Assembly: GCA_031285415.1 (NCBI GenBank)
Contig: JAITWF010000088.1
Span: 1-18,083 of the forward strand
Length of the DNA: 18,083 nt
Direction: 5' to 3'
Origin: Deferribacteraceae bacterium
GTDB taxonomy: Bacteria; Chrysiogenota; Deferribacteres; Deferribacterales; JAISNW01
The notes under the pieces were generated by a model. It had not been told where the DNA came from. It ran no database searches and was given only the letters and a program-made list of their open reading frames with translations. Position 1 is the stretch's first letter; each line of letters begins with the position of its first letter. Position numbers and translations under genes: made by a program. Positions 5,666 through 12,777 of the stretch are shown in pieces.

Positions 5666-6874
5666 TTATCTCTTCTTGTTTAATAAAACTGTAATAAACC
5701 GATATGGTACAATTCTCAACACGAGCTTAGCAAATTTGCTTGTGCCCAATAGCACTGCACTATTAAAAATAAATGCTCCTATTTTTTCCTTACCGTTTAG
5801 AGGTATTGGAGCAACATTATATTGCGGTTTATGTTTAAAATACTTAAAACGTTCCCAAATATATAGTTTTTTGTTATCTATTATTTTTTTTTGTTTCTTC
5901 AGAATTTCATACTCACTTGATTCAAAAATATCGACTAACTTTTCCTTCACCAAATCACTAATGATATTTTCCGCCTTTATAGAACGCAAAATAACACGTG
6001 AAGCATTTTTTAACTCCCACGCATCACCAACGGACAAATCTGCAAACTCTGCTGAATAGTCATAGCACTTTAGGCACCGCCTTGGTACAAATACCATATT
6101 TAAAAACGCATATTCCGATTTAGATGTAAAAAAGCGTGTGCCATCCAAGCTAGTAACACAGAACCCGGTATTGTCGCCTACTTTTGATCGATATTCAACA
6201 TTTTTAATATTCTTTTCAGGAATCTTACTTTGGCTAATAAGGTAATCCGTTGCCTCATAATACATATTAAAGCCACAAAATAGACCAATTATAAGATTAA
6301 TCTTCTTTTTAAGTATTGGATCAAATTCCATAGCTTTTCGCAAACCATGTACCTGACATGGCAATCCAACAAAAGCAAATTGCCCCTCTTTTTTCTTTAC
6401 ATCAGCAAGTAGCTTATTCATCGGTATAAGACAATATTTTGACTGAGCACTGTCGTTAATAAGCGCCTCGTTATCTGCTATTATTGGCTCAAATCCTAAA
6501 CCGTTATATGAAGAAACCACTAACGCACCATTAATCTGTTTGCTGTTCAATAGATGAATCAAGATTGTTGTAACAACTCCACCTGAAGCACCACACACAC
6601 CTTCACACTTTGAACGCCCCTTTATGATCGACCTATAATGTCCAAAATATCTGCTCTGAATATCGCCATTATTCGCATACCTTAAAAAATCAAAATCTAC
6701 ACCCGGACAAGTTTTTTTGCATAAACCACAGTCAATACAACTTGCTTCATTAGTTTGAATCTCATCATCTTGGAATGTAAAAACCTTACAAGGACACACT
6801 CCAATACATGTCCCACAACGTGTACATAATTCGCTTTCAATTACATATTCTTTCAGATAGCTGGCACTATTCAT
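5666..6874 (-). CDS. FrhB/FdhB-family iron-sulfur flavoprotein oxidoreductase
   Basis: A 402-residue protein of the coenzyme F420 hydrogenase/dehydrogenase beta-subunit family. The N-terminus is a two-cluster ferredoxin module: C17, C20, C23, C27 and C46, C49, C52, C56, each ending in CP. Then come CEGVCGASGGVVT (C90 and C94), VGLPCQVHGLRKA, and PRRCLKCYDYSAEFADLSVGDAWE, all standard marks of the FrhB N- and C-terminal domains that bind flavin and FeS. Members inside exopolysaccharide clusters are common and mostly uncharacterised; they need not use F420. It starts three bases after the stop of the upstream toroid gene with only a weak Shine-Dalgarno, so the two are probably co-translated. 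The C-terminal 40 residues are hydrophobic and basic and may touch the membrane. A redox step on a glycan precursor is inference. AT-rich. Stop is TAA. Confidence 0.88.
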   Translation of the reverse strand: MNSASYLKEYVIESELCTRCGTCIGVCPCKVFTFQDDEIQTNEASCIDCGLCKKTCPGVDFDFLRYANNGDIQSRYFGHYRSIIKGRSKCEGVCGASGGVVTTILIHLLNSKQINGALVVSSYNGLGFEPIIADNEALINDSAQSKYCLIPMNKLLADVKKKEGQFAFVGLPCQVHGLRKAMEFDPILKKKINLIIGLFCGFNMYYEATDYLISQSKIPEKNIKNVEYRSKVGDNTGFCVTSLDGTRFFTSKSEYAFLNMVFVPRRCLKCYDYSAEFADLSVGDAWELKNASRVILRSIKAENIISDLVKEKLVDIFESSEYEILKKQKKIIDNKKLYIWERFKYFKHKPQYNVAPIPLNGKEKIGAFIFNSAVLLGTSKFAKLVLRIVPYRFITVLLNKKR

Positions 6875-6877
6875 AGT

Positions 6878-8509
6878 TTAAATTAACTCTATCGATTTTA
6901 CATTATTTATTAAATCAATTTTAGTTACAACGGTCACCTCTTTAGTATCGGCTTTTATAACTTCTGGATTAACTAATAAATCAGACGTCGTAAAAAACTT
7001 AGCAGAGGGAACCAAACGCAACGGCATATTCGACGCTCTTTCGATAGTTACAGGCGTTGGGCTTAAGATATGGTCTTGTATCTCAATACTATCATCAGAA
7101 AAGGTTATTGTGCGCTCAAATGAGACATCCAGATGTTTATCAACTAGAATTAAATTTCTCTTTAGGAAACCAACCACTTTGTTTCCTATCAGAAATGAAA
7201 CAATACGCAGCCCAAATAATGCGATTGGTGTTGGAGTCCTTAATGCAATCTTATTCATAAATCCCGATACATTCGCTATATTTTCGCTGTACGACACATC
7301 GTATGCTAAATCACACCAATTTGTAGCGGCAACAACACCATTGCCGTAGTTAACCCTATATCCACAATCAAGAAACGTTTCCTTGCCATCACTAAACACC
7401 TTGATAACACCACCTTTACGCAAGCCAACAATGCTACTATACAATTTACTATTAAATGCTAAGAGTCCTGCATCTTTAAAATATTTCGTGTTTTCACTTT
7501 CGCAAGGAAGCTTTGGCGCAACCATGCTATAGGTACTTGCTTGCTCCTTTTCCAACGCTCTCAGAAAGGAATGAAATACATAATGGGATAGGTAGCGCTC
7601 ATCAACAGAACCCATAAAATAGTTATATTTGTCAGTATCTGCATAAAGTTTGTTTTTAATAGATAAAGCAATATCTACGCCAAGCTGTGCAGCAACCTCG
7701 AGACCGCTTGGTAAAAAATATGTCGTCTCTCGAGAGCCGTGTGAGCCACCCATGCTACCATCTGGATGTATGAAAAATTTCATAAATTCTACAATCTTCT
7801 TAATCGGCTCAACTACACACTCATCTTTACTTAAATAATAATATTCAGATAAAAAGTCTAAAAGTACGCTCAAATAACCAATATCCGCACCATGATGTTC
7901 AGGAAACCATCCCTCATCCGATTGATACTTTAATGCTATATCTAATTTTTTCTTACAACCATGAAGAACCCAATCCTCCTTTATTACTAAATATGCACTA
8001 TATAGTGCCGCAATAGAGGCTATCTCTTGGTTCATAGCAAGGTTTTGAGAATTGTCACATAGATAATGAGCAGTCTTTGCTATTTTATCCTTAACATCCT
8101 TATTAGACATGCCCAGACGTATATATGTCTGAGTAGTTGAGTACAGAGAAAATGCCGTTGGAGGAAAGCCATGCTCATTTGGAAAGTACTCATCAAACGA
8201 ACCATCTGAGTGTTGTATCTTAGCCCAATAGGTTACTGTTGCCTCCGCCCACCGTCTCATATTCTCATTTTGATAGTAAATATTTCCTTGAAAATTTAGC
8301 TGATATAGTAGCGTCAATGCTAATCCTGTCTGGGATAAGATGGCAGAATCAAAATCACGTACCTTTAGATGCCAATGGTTACGATCGCAACTTCCATAAG
8401 TCATGGAGTGTGGATCTCTATCAACTTGAGTTATAACTCTGGGCGCATATTTAAGTATAAAATCAACATATGCATTTTGTAGCTCACAGCTCGCAACTAA
8501 TACATCCAT
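6878..8509 (-). CDS. Uncharacterised alpha/alpha-toroid plus beta-sandwich protein, heparinase-like fold
   Basis: A 543-residue protein whose exact family I do not recognise. Residues 1-330 are helical with repeated Gly/Asp/aromatic turns: TYGSCDRNHWHLKVRDF (37-53), DGSFDEYFPNEHG (102-114), EGWFPEHHGADIGY (199-212) and PDGSMGGSHGSRET (249-262). This is the pattern of (alpha/alpha) toroids such as terpene-cyclase-like and polysaccharide-lyase folds. Residues 340-543 are strand-rich (GLRKGGVIKVFSDGK, FERTITFSDDSIEIQDHI), as in the beta-sandwich after the toroid of heparinase II/III-like proteins. There is no signal peptide, so it appears cytoplasmic; a hydrophobic stretch lies at about 428-449. 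His206, His207, His257 and Tyr212 are candidate active-site residues. GGGGTG precedes the ATG by five bases. It forms a two-gene unit with the FrhB-like gene. The function is unknown; glycan cleavage, epimerisation or modification is possible. Confidence 0.8.
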   Translation of the reverse strand: MDVLVASCELQNAYVDFILKYAPRVITQVDRDPHSMTYGSCDRNHWHLKVRDFDSAILSQTGLALTLLYQLNFQGNIYYQNENMRRWAEATVTYWAKIQHSDGSFDEYFPNEHGFPPTAFSLYSTTQTYIRLGMSNKDVKDKIAKTAHYLCDNSQNLAMNQEIASIAALYSAYLVIKEDWVLHGCKKKLDIALKYQSDEGWFPEHHGADIGYLSVLLDFLSEYYYLSKDECVVEPIKKIVEFMKFFIHPDGSMGGSHGSRETTYFLPSGLEVAAQLGVDIALSIKNKLYADTDKYNYFMGSVDERYLSHYVFHSFLRALEKEQASTYSMVAPKLPCESENTKYFKDAGLLAFNSKLYSSIVGLRKGGVIKVFSDGKETFLDCGYRVNYGNGVVAATNWCDLAYDVSYSENIANVSGFMNKIALRTPTPIALFGLRIVSFLIGNKVVGFLKRNLILVDKHLDVSFERTITFSDDSIEIQDHILSPTPVTIERASNMPLRLVPSAKFFTTSDLLVNPEVIKADTKEVTVVTKIDLINNVKSIELI

Positions 8510-8626
8510 TGTGTCACCCCATCAAATTACCGTTCCAAACAGGTATTAAATTTTATCAAAATGAAAATGCCTTATAAAATGAATGAACACTCAAGACATT
8601 TAGAAGCTCAAATCAATAAATTATCC
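8510..8626. other. AT-rich gap; possible trace of methyltransferase 3' end
   Basis: This gap of 117 bases separates GtrA copy 1 from the toroid gene and contains no open frame of note. Bases around 8556-8578 resemble 1974-1996 inside the methyltransferase 3' region (AAAATGAAAATG, then YCTTAT and A-rich), in the same order after gtrA as in the second cassette. This may be a worn remnant, but the stretch is short and AT-rich. I see no convincing promoter, although the toroid gene must start somewhere here or by readthrough from gtrA. Confidence 0.3.
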
Positions 8627-9040
8627 TCATGTTCTCTCTTTAAAAAAGACAACATACTTACCCAGTATATAGTTCACTATAGCAACAATGATGGCAAGCA
8701 TATACTTGCTAATCGTTTGCTCAAATTGAAATAGCTCAACTGCAAGAACTAATCCAAAATAATCAATAAGCCCTGTAAACCCTCTTGCATATACAAAGCG
8801 CAGCATCTCCTTAAAAAGTTCCGTTAGAGATGCCGAGTGGCTCTGAAATACCAACAACTTATTAGTAATATATGCGAAGATCTTTGCTAATATAATGGCG
8901 ATCAAATTCGCTAACTTATAATCTATGTACACAGCAGTTAATATTTGAAATAAACTAACATTAACTAATATTGCCCCTATTCCGCTAATTATATAAGTGA
9001 GCATCTCTCGATTGGCAAGTTTATAAAAAATCCGCTTCAT
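8627..9040 (-). CDS. GtrA-family membrane protein (copy 1)
   Basis: A 137-residue protein with four transmembrane helices and the GtrA layout, ending KYVVFFKERT. It is the paralogue of the protein at 2676-3089, about 66% identical, with the central RFVYARGFTGL segment and the first helix best conserved. GtrA proteins are thought to translocate polyprenyl-phosphate-linked sugar made by a partner GT2. Here the partner gene ends one base before this ATG (TGA, T, ATG), a classic coupled pair. No separate Shine-Dalgarno is needed. The gene is followed by 117 bases with no gene. Stop is TGA. Confidence 0.9.
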   Translation of the reverse strand: MKRIFYKLANREMLTYIISGIGAILVNVSLFQILTAVYIDYKLANLIAIILAKIFAYITNKLLVFQSHSASLTELFKEMLRFVYARGFTGLIDYFGLVLAVELFQFEQTISKYMLAIIVAIVNYILGKYVVFFKERT

Positions 9041-9041
9041 A

Positions 9042-9974
9042 TCAGGATTCTTCTTTTATATAGTTCTCGCTGTAGTTCGATTTAAAGTTTGATTCTATAA
9101 CCAGATTACATATTAGACCAGTTGAAACCAGCTGTGCGCCAAATATTATCAGGAGCACACCTAAAAGCAACAGTGGACGATCGCCAATGCGGATCTCTGC
9201 AAGCCACTGCACAAAGAGAAACACACAGATTAGCGTTCCCATCAAAAAAGCTGTCAATCCCAGCTTTCCAAAGAGATACATCGGTCTGTGGTAGAATCTG
9301 GAGATAAACGTTACCGATATCGCATCCAATAGCCCTCGAAAATATCGCTCCCAGCCATATTTAGATTTGCCAAACTGCCTCTTATTATGTTTAACCGTGA
9401 TCTCTGCAATTTTAAAGCCTGATCTATTGGCTAAAACAGGGATAAATCGATGAAGCTCACCGTAGATATTAACACTTCTCACAACCTCTGCTCGGTACGC
9501 CTTAAATCCACAGTTAAAGTCGTGCAACTTCACCCCTGAAAGCATAGAGATTGTTTTATTAAAAAGTTTTGAAGGGAGGCGTTTCTCCAAAGGGTCTAGG
9601 CGGTTGTATTTCCATCCAGAGACCAGATCGTACCCCTCTTCAATCTTACCAATGAAGTTGAAGATTTCACTTGGATCATCTTGCAAATCTGCGTCCATAG
9701 TAATTATTATATCACTATTAGTGCATTTATTAAACCCTGTTTGCAAGGCGATCGCCTTACCCATATTTTTGCGAAAGGAGATATATCGAACAGCACTATC
9801 ATCTTTAGCTAACTGTTTGATAGTGCTTAATGAACCGTCGGTGGAACCATCATCAATAAACATTATCTCATATCTGTACTCATCTTTGCCGTTAAACTGC
9901 TCAACTATACCTGTGTACAGTGGGCGCAACGACTCATCTTCATTCAAGCATGGGATAACGAATGTAACCAACAT
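9042..9974 (-). CDS. GT2 glycosyltransferase, GtrB/DPM1-like, with two C-terminal TM helices
   Basis: A family 2 glycosyltransferase of 310 residues from ATG 9974 that would move a sugar from a nucleotide sugar to polyprenyl phosphate at the cytoplasmic face. The GT-A domain shows VIPCLNEDES, FIDDGSTDGS (39-48) and the metal-binding DAD (94-96) in ITMDADLQDD, followed by HDFNCGFKAYR and IYGELHRFIPVL, typical of GtrB and ArnC relatives. Two membrane helices follow (LGLTAFLMGTLICVFLFV and LLLLGVLLIIFGAQLV). A TTG at 9992 could extend it, but the ATG has AAGG upstream and begins the standard motif. It starts 14 bases after the STAS gene and is followed after one base by gtrA. It is the intact paralogue of the interrupted gene at 4193-5134. 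Stop is TGA. Confidence 0.92.
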   Translation of the reverse strand: MLVTFVIPCLNEDESLRPLYTGIVEQFNGKDEYRYEIMFIDDGSTDGSLSTIKQLAKDDSAVRYISFRKNMGKAIALQTGFNKCTNSDIIITMDADLQDDPSEIFNFIGKIEEGYDLVSGWKYNRLDPLEKRLPSKLFNKTISMLSGVKLHDFNCGFKAYRAEVVRSVNIYGELHRFIPVLANRSGFKIAEITVKHNKRQFGKSKYGWERYFRGLLDAISVTFISRFYHRPMYLFGKLGLTAFLMGTLICVFLFVQWLAEIRIGDRPLLLLGVLLIIFGAQLVSTGLICNLVIESNFKSNYSENYIKEES

Positions 9975-9988
9975 GGCACTACCTTTTA

Positions 9989-10336
9989 TCAATTATTTGC
10001 TGCGTTTATTGCATCTTGCAGGGTATCGTGGAACACAAAGAGTCTATCGAGGTTTGTATGCACGAAGATCTTCTTTATATCATCCGATAGTTGCGCTAGA
10101 AATAGCGCCTTATTCTTCTCTCTAAGTATTTTCAATATCTGTATAAGCTCACGCAAGCCGCTACTGTTCAGATATGCGATCTTAGAGAAATCGATTATTA
10201 CCGTGTTTACCTGATCCGCTATGCTTGTGATATAGCTTTTCAGCTCCTCTCCATTGAAAGAGTCGATCTCGTGCAACGGAAATAGTACTTCATATACCTT
10301 ATCGCCGTGGGAGTTGCGTTCTTTACCAAATGCCAT
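9989..10336 (-). CDS. STAS-domain protein, anti-sigma-factor antagonist-like
   Basis: A 115-residue single-domain STAS protein of the SpoIIAA/RsbV type. The core is VNTVIIDFSKIAYLNSSGLRELIQILKILREK. The Ser-Ser-Gly in LNSSG is the position phosphorylated by HPK-like kinases in partner-switch systems. The rest (SDDIKKIFVHTNLDRLFVFHDTLQDAI) matches the usual last helix. No kinase or sigma factor is in the window. It is the first gene of a STAS-GT2-GtrA unit, so control of glycan synthesis by protein contact is plausible but unproven. Of two ATGs, the one at 10336 is preferred: AGGAG lies six bases before it, while at 10342 the AGGAG would abut the start codon. A truncated near-identical copy lies at 5222-5491. 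Stop is TGA. Confidence 0.9.
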   Translation of the reverse strand: MAFGKERNSHGDKVYEVLFPLHEIDSFNGEELKSYITSIADQVNTVIIDFSKIAYLNSSGLRELIQILKILREKNKALFLAQLSDDIKKIFVHTNLDRLFVFHDTLQDAINAANN

Positions 10337-10373
10337 AATCATCTCCTGTAAAAACTGTTTATATTACGTATCG

Positions 10374-10462
10374 CTGTGTTATTTTTCAAAACCAAATCCT
10401 CATGTACCAGCATGTACACTGCGGTTTGGTTTTGAAAAGCCGCCTTGCGCTACATCAATCTA
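10374..10462 (+). repeat. Dispersed hairpin element, copy 2 (CCTCATGTAC type)
   Basis: A perfect 14-bp inverted repeat pairs TTTTCAAAACCAAA (10383-10396) with 10425-10438. It encloses CCTCA, then TGTAC (10403-10407), a six-base loop and GTACA (10414-10418), then CTGCGG. This is the same architecture as 583-673 in opposite orientation. It lies between the STAS gene start and the nitronate-monooxygenase-like stop. It has no T-run and no coding content. Confidence 0.87.
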
Positions 10463-10471
10463 AACAGTTTT

Positions 10472-11860
10472 TTATTCTAGTAGATAGTCTACAACCTCTT
10501 TTGCCGTTAAGTCTGATCGAAGATAATCTATCTCTGACAACACATCGCCAGCCGTCAATATCGCAGGCTCTCTGTAGCCATTTTTATAGACAGATCCAAG
10601 CCCTATCGCCACTATAAGCCCATTACAAAGGCATTTGCAGCCCTCTGCCAGCTCTGGTGTGCCGCCCTTCGCTACATATGCCGCCACAGGCTCAGCCGCA
10701 CAGCGAAATCCCATCGTGCCATTATCCTTTCTATACCGCTCTCGCAGATAGCCGAAGTTGCACACTCGTGGGCGAGCTTTATACACAGAATCCTCTGATA
10801 ACGTACCAGCCGCCTGTACCACCTTGAATGGGAAGCCAGTTGGCGACGCCTTAGGCTCGGTGACCACTCGTCTATCGCTAGCTAAGATCTGATTGCGTAG
10901 CTCATCAGTCAGTCCAGACTCCTTGCACATAAAGAATGGCGTGCCAGCCTGAACACCTGCCGCCCCCTTTGCGATAGCCTCCTTCACCTTGCCACGTAGG
11001 CTATACGCCCCAGCAAGCCAGAACGGTATCCCAAGCTCCTTTATCTTCTCGAGGTCGACCTCATCTTTAGCACCGTAGATCGGCTCACCCTGCTCATTCA
11101 GCTGCATTGCGCCTCTAGGTGGAGCGTTATGCCCTCCAGCCACAGGGGCTTCGATTATAAATCCATCCACCTTGCCATTCGATTTCTTAGCAAGGGTAGT
11201 CGCAAGCACATTCGACGCAATGATCGCCAAAAATTTCGGACGCTTCAATGGCAGACTCTGCATGAAGCGTGAGGGATCAAATGTAAGGCGAAAATCATCT
11301 GTTGATATAGCATTTGTAACAGCAAGACGCATCTTCGTGACGATATTTTTGCTAAGGCTATCAAGTATTCCTGGGATCTCCTTAGGAATACCAGCCCCAA
11401 CGGTAACGTAGTCAACACCTGCAAGCATGCAGCCGTATAGGGTTGATAGGCAGTCGGTCTGAATCTTTTCAAGCAGATTCACGCCGATTACCCCTTTATG
11501 CCCCTCTTTTGCTAAAAAGATCTCGGTAAAGCTCCCTGCCACGATAAGGTTCTCTCTCTCGGCGTTAATCTCGCCGACCATATTGCCAGCTGGCATAAAC
11601 GGCTCATCAGCCCCCTTGCCTCGCTCTTTAAAAAACTTATCTAAGATATTTCTAGCCATCTCTTTTATCGGAAAGTGATCTAGCGCACGTCTGATATGCC
11701 CCTCGGGGTCGCCCATCTGTAGGCGGCGCACCATAAGCTCATCAAGACAGATACCAGAGACTACACCAAGCTGACCTGTAGTTGATACCGCTCTAGCTAG
11801 CTGCCAGCCAGAGATACCAACTCCCATACCACCTTGAATTATACGTGGTAATTCCATCAT
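10472..11860 (-). CDS. Nitronate monooxygenase / 2-nitropropane dioxygenase-family flavoprotein, long form
   Basis: A 462-residue TIM-barrel FMN enzyme of the NMO/FabK/PfaD superfamily. It opens with PRIIQGGMGVGISGWQLARAV, the family's glycine-rich start, and has VTVGAGIPKEIPGIL, IEAPVAGGHNAP (flavin phosphate and active-site His region) and FWLAGAYSLRGKVKEAIAKGAAGVQAGTPF. The barrel ends near residue 340, and a C-terminal extension holds several cysteines (RVCNFGY, MGFRCAAE, EGCKCLCNGL). Typical class I NMOs are about 310-360 residues, so this is a longer subgroup of unknown substrate. Detoxification of nitronates is the usual guess; an enoyl-reductase-like role is possible. GGAG lies five bases before the first of two ATGs (11860 or 11857). 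Probably monocistronic. Stop is TAA. Confidence 0.85.
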   Translation of the reverse strand: MMELPRIIQGGMGVGISGWQLARAVSTTGQLGVVSGICLDELMVRRLQMGDPEGHIRRALDHFPIKEMARNILDKFFKERGKGADEPFMPAGNMVGEINAERENLIVAGSFTEIFLAKEGHKGVIGVNLLEKIQTDCLSTLYGCMLAGVDYVTVGAGIPKEIPGILDSLSKNIVTKMRLAVTNAISTDDFRLTFDPSRFMQSLPLKRPKFLAIIASNVLATTLAKKSNGKVDGFIIEAPVAGGHNAPPRGAMQLNEQGEPIYGAKDEVDLEKIKELGIPFWLAGAYSLRGKVKEAIAKGAAGVQAGTPFFMCKESGLTDELRNQILASDRRVVTEPKASPTGFPFKVVQAAGTLSEDSVYKARPRVCNFGYLRERYRKDNGTMGFRCAAEPVAAYVAKGGTPELAEGCKCLCNGLIVAIGLGSVYKNGYREPAILTAGDVLSEIDYLRSDLTAKEVVDYLLE

Positions 11861-11894
11861 AAAAACTCCAAATTTATCTATAGTTCGTCGCTTT

Positions 11895-11922
11895 AATTTA
11901 ACATATTACCAGCTAATTGCAA
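11895..11922 (-). promoter_or_regulatory. Possible promoter of the nitronate-monooxygenase-like gene
   Basis: TTGCAA (11922-11917), a 16-base spacer and TAAATT (11900-11895) lie on the minus strand, about 35 bases before the gene. The -10 matches the consensus at four of six positions, so this is only a candidate. Confidence 0.3.
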
Positions 11923-11948
11923 GAGAAAGTAATGCACATCTACAGATA

Positions 11949-11971
11949 GGGCGAGCAGACCTCGCCCCTAC
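11949..11971 (-). repeat. Single GTAG-hairpin repeat unit
   Basis: On the minus strand GTAG (11971-11968) is followed by GGGCGAG-GTCTG-CTCGCCC, a 7-bp stem with a five-base loop. It has the same 23-base unit structure as the inverted pair at 1819-1885, with the same stem as unit 1 there and a different loop. It lies ten bases past the metQ stop and could stabilise or end the metNIQ message, but no T-run follows. Confidence 0.8.
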
Positions 11972-11980
11972 ACCTGCAAA

Positions 11981-12772
11981 TCAGAATATCGGTACAACTC
12001 CGCCAGCATAGCTCTCAGTAATAAACTTACGAACCTCCTCACTCTTCAACGCCTTCACAAGCGCCTGAAGTCTAGGATCGGCCTCCATCCCTTCACGAAT
12101 TACCACTATATTTACGTAAGGAGACTCTGCACCCTCTAGTATTACAGCGTCGTTCATAGGGTTCAGTTTCGCTTCCATAGCAAAGTTGCCATTTATTATC
12201 GCACCATCCACATCGTTTAACACACGTGGAAGCTGCGCTGCGTCAAGCTCTCTAAATGTAAGCTTCTTTGGATTTTCAACTATATCGTTCGGTGTGCCAG
12301 CAAGCCCTGCGGTTTCGTTTAGTTTAATAATCCCTTTAGCTTGCAGTAGCAGTAGCGCACGCCCCTCGTTCGTTGGGTCGTTTGGAATCGCAATCACTGC
12401 GCCATCTTTCAGCTTGTCGATCGTTTTAAATTTGATCGAGTAAAGACCAAGCGGCTCTACGTGAATGCCAGCCAGCGTTTTAAGCTTCAACCCACGCTCC
12501 GCTACGAAGCTATCAAGGTACGGCTGATGTTGAAAGAAGTTCGCCTCGATCTGGCTACCATCTAGGGCGATATTTGGGGTAACGTAGTCTGTAAACTCAA
12601 CGATCTCAAGAGTTATACCCTCTTTCGCAAGATCATCCTTTACAAGCTCGAGGATCTCTGCATGAGGCACTGGAGTCGCCCCAACTTTCAATACACTGCT
12701 CTCCTGCTTCTTATTGCAAGCTGTGAGCGCTAGTAGCGATAGAGCTACGATCAATACAATTAACTTTTTCAT
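11981..12772 (-). CDS. metQ: Methionine ABC transporter substrate-binding lipoprotein MetQ
   Basis: A 263-residue NlpA/MetQ lipoprotein that would capture L- or D-methionine for MetNI. The N-terminus is a lipoprotein signal (MKKLIVLIVALSLLALTAC) with Cys19 as the lipidated residue. The mature part starts LKVGATPVPHAEILE and includes YVTPNIALDGSQIEANFFQHQPYLD, AIPNDPTNEGRAL and the C-terminal ESYAGGVVPIF, all hallmark MetQ segments. Length is normal. It is the last gene of metN-metI-metQ, beginning five bases after metI; AGAGG inside the metI end can serve as binding site. Stop is TGA, followed closely by a hairpin repeat. Methionine specificity is inferred from family and operon. Confidence 0.95.
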   Translation of the reverse strand: MKKLIVLIVALSLLALTACNKKQESSVLKVGATPVPHAEILELVKDDLAKEGITLEIVEFTDYVTPNIALDGSQIEANFFQHQPYLDSFVAERGLKLKTLAGIHVEPLGLYSIKFKTIDKLKDGAVIAIPNDPTNEGRALLLLQAKGIIKLNETAGLAGTPNDIVENPKKLTFRELDAAQLPRVLNDVDGAIINGNFAMEAKLNPMNDAVILEGAESPYVNIVVIREGMEADPRLQALVKALKSEEVRKFITESYAGGVVPIF

Positions 12773-12777
12773 CTTAA

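Noticed and set aside
7057..7349. Short plus-strand frames opposite the toroid gene
   Set aside because: Overlapping antisense frames with no recognisable motifs. The minus-strand protein has consistent domain structure.
11949..11971. Rho-independent terminator after metQ
   Set aside because: The stem is good but no T-run follows on the minus strand, and the same unit occurs elsewhere as a dispersed repeat.
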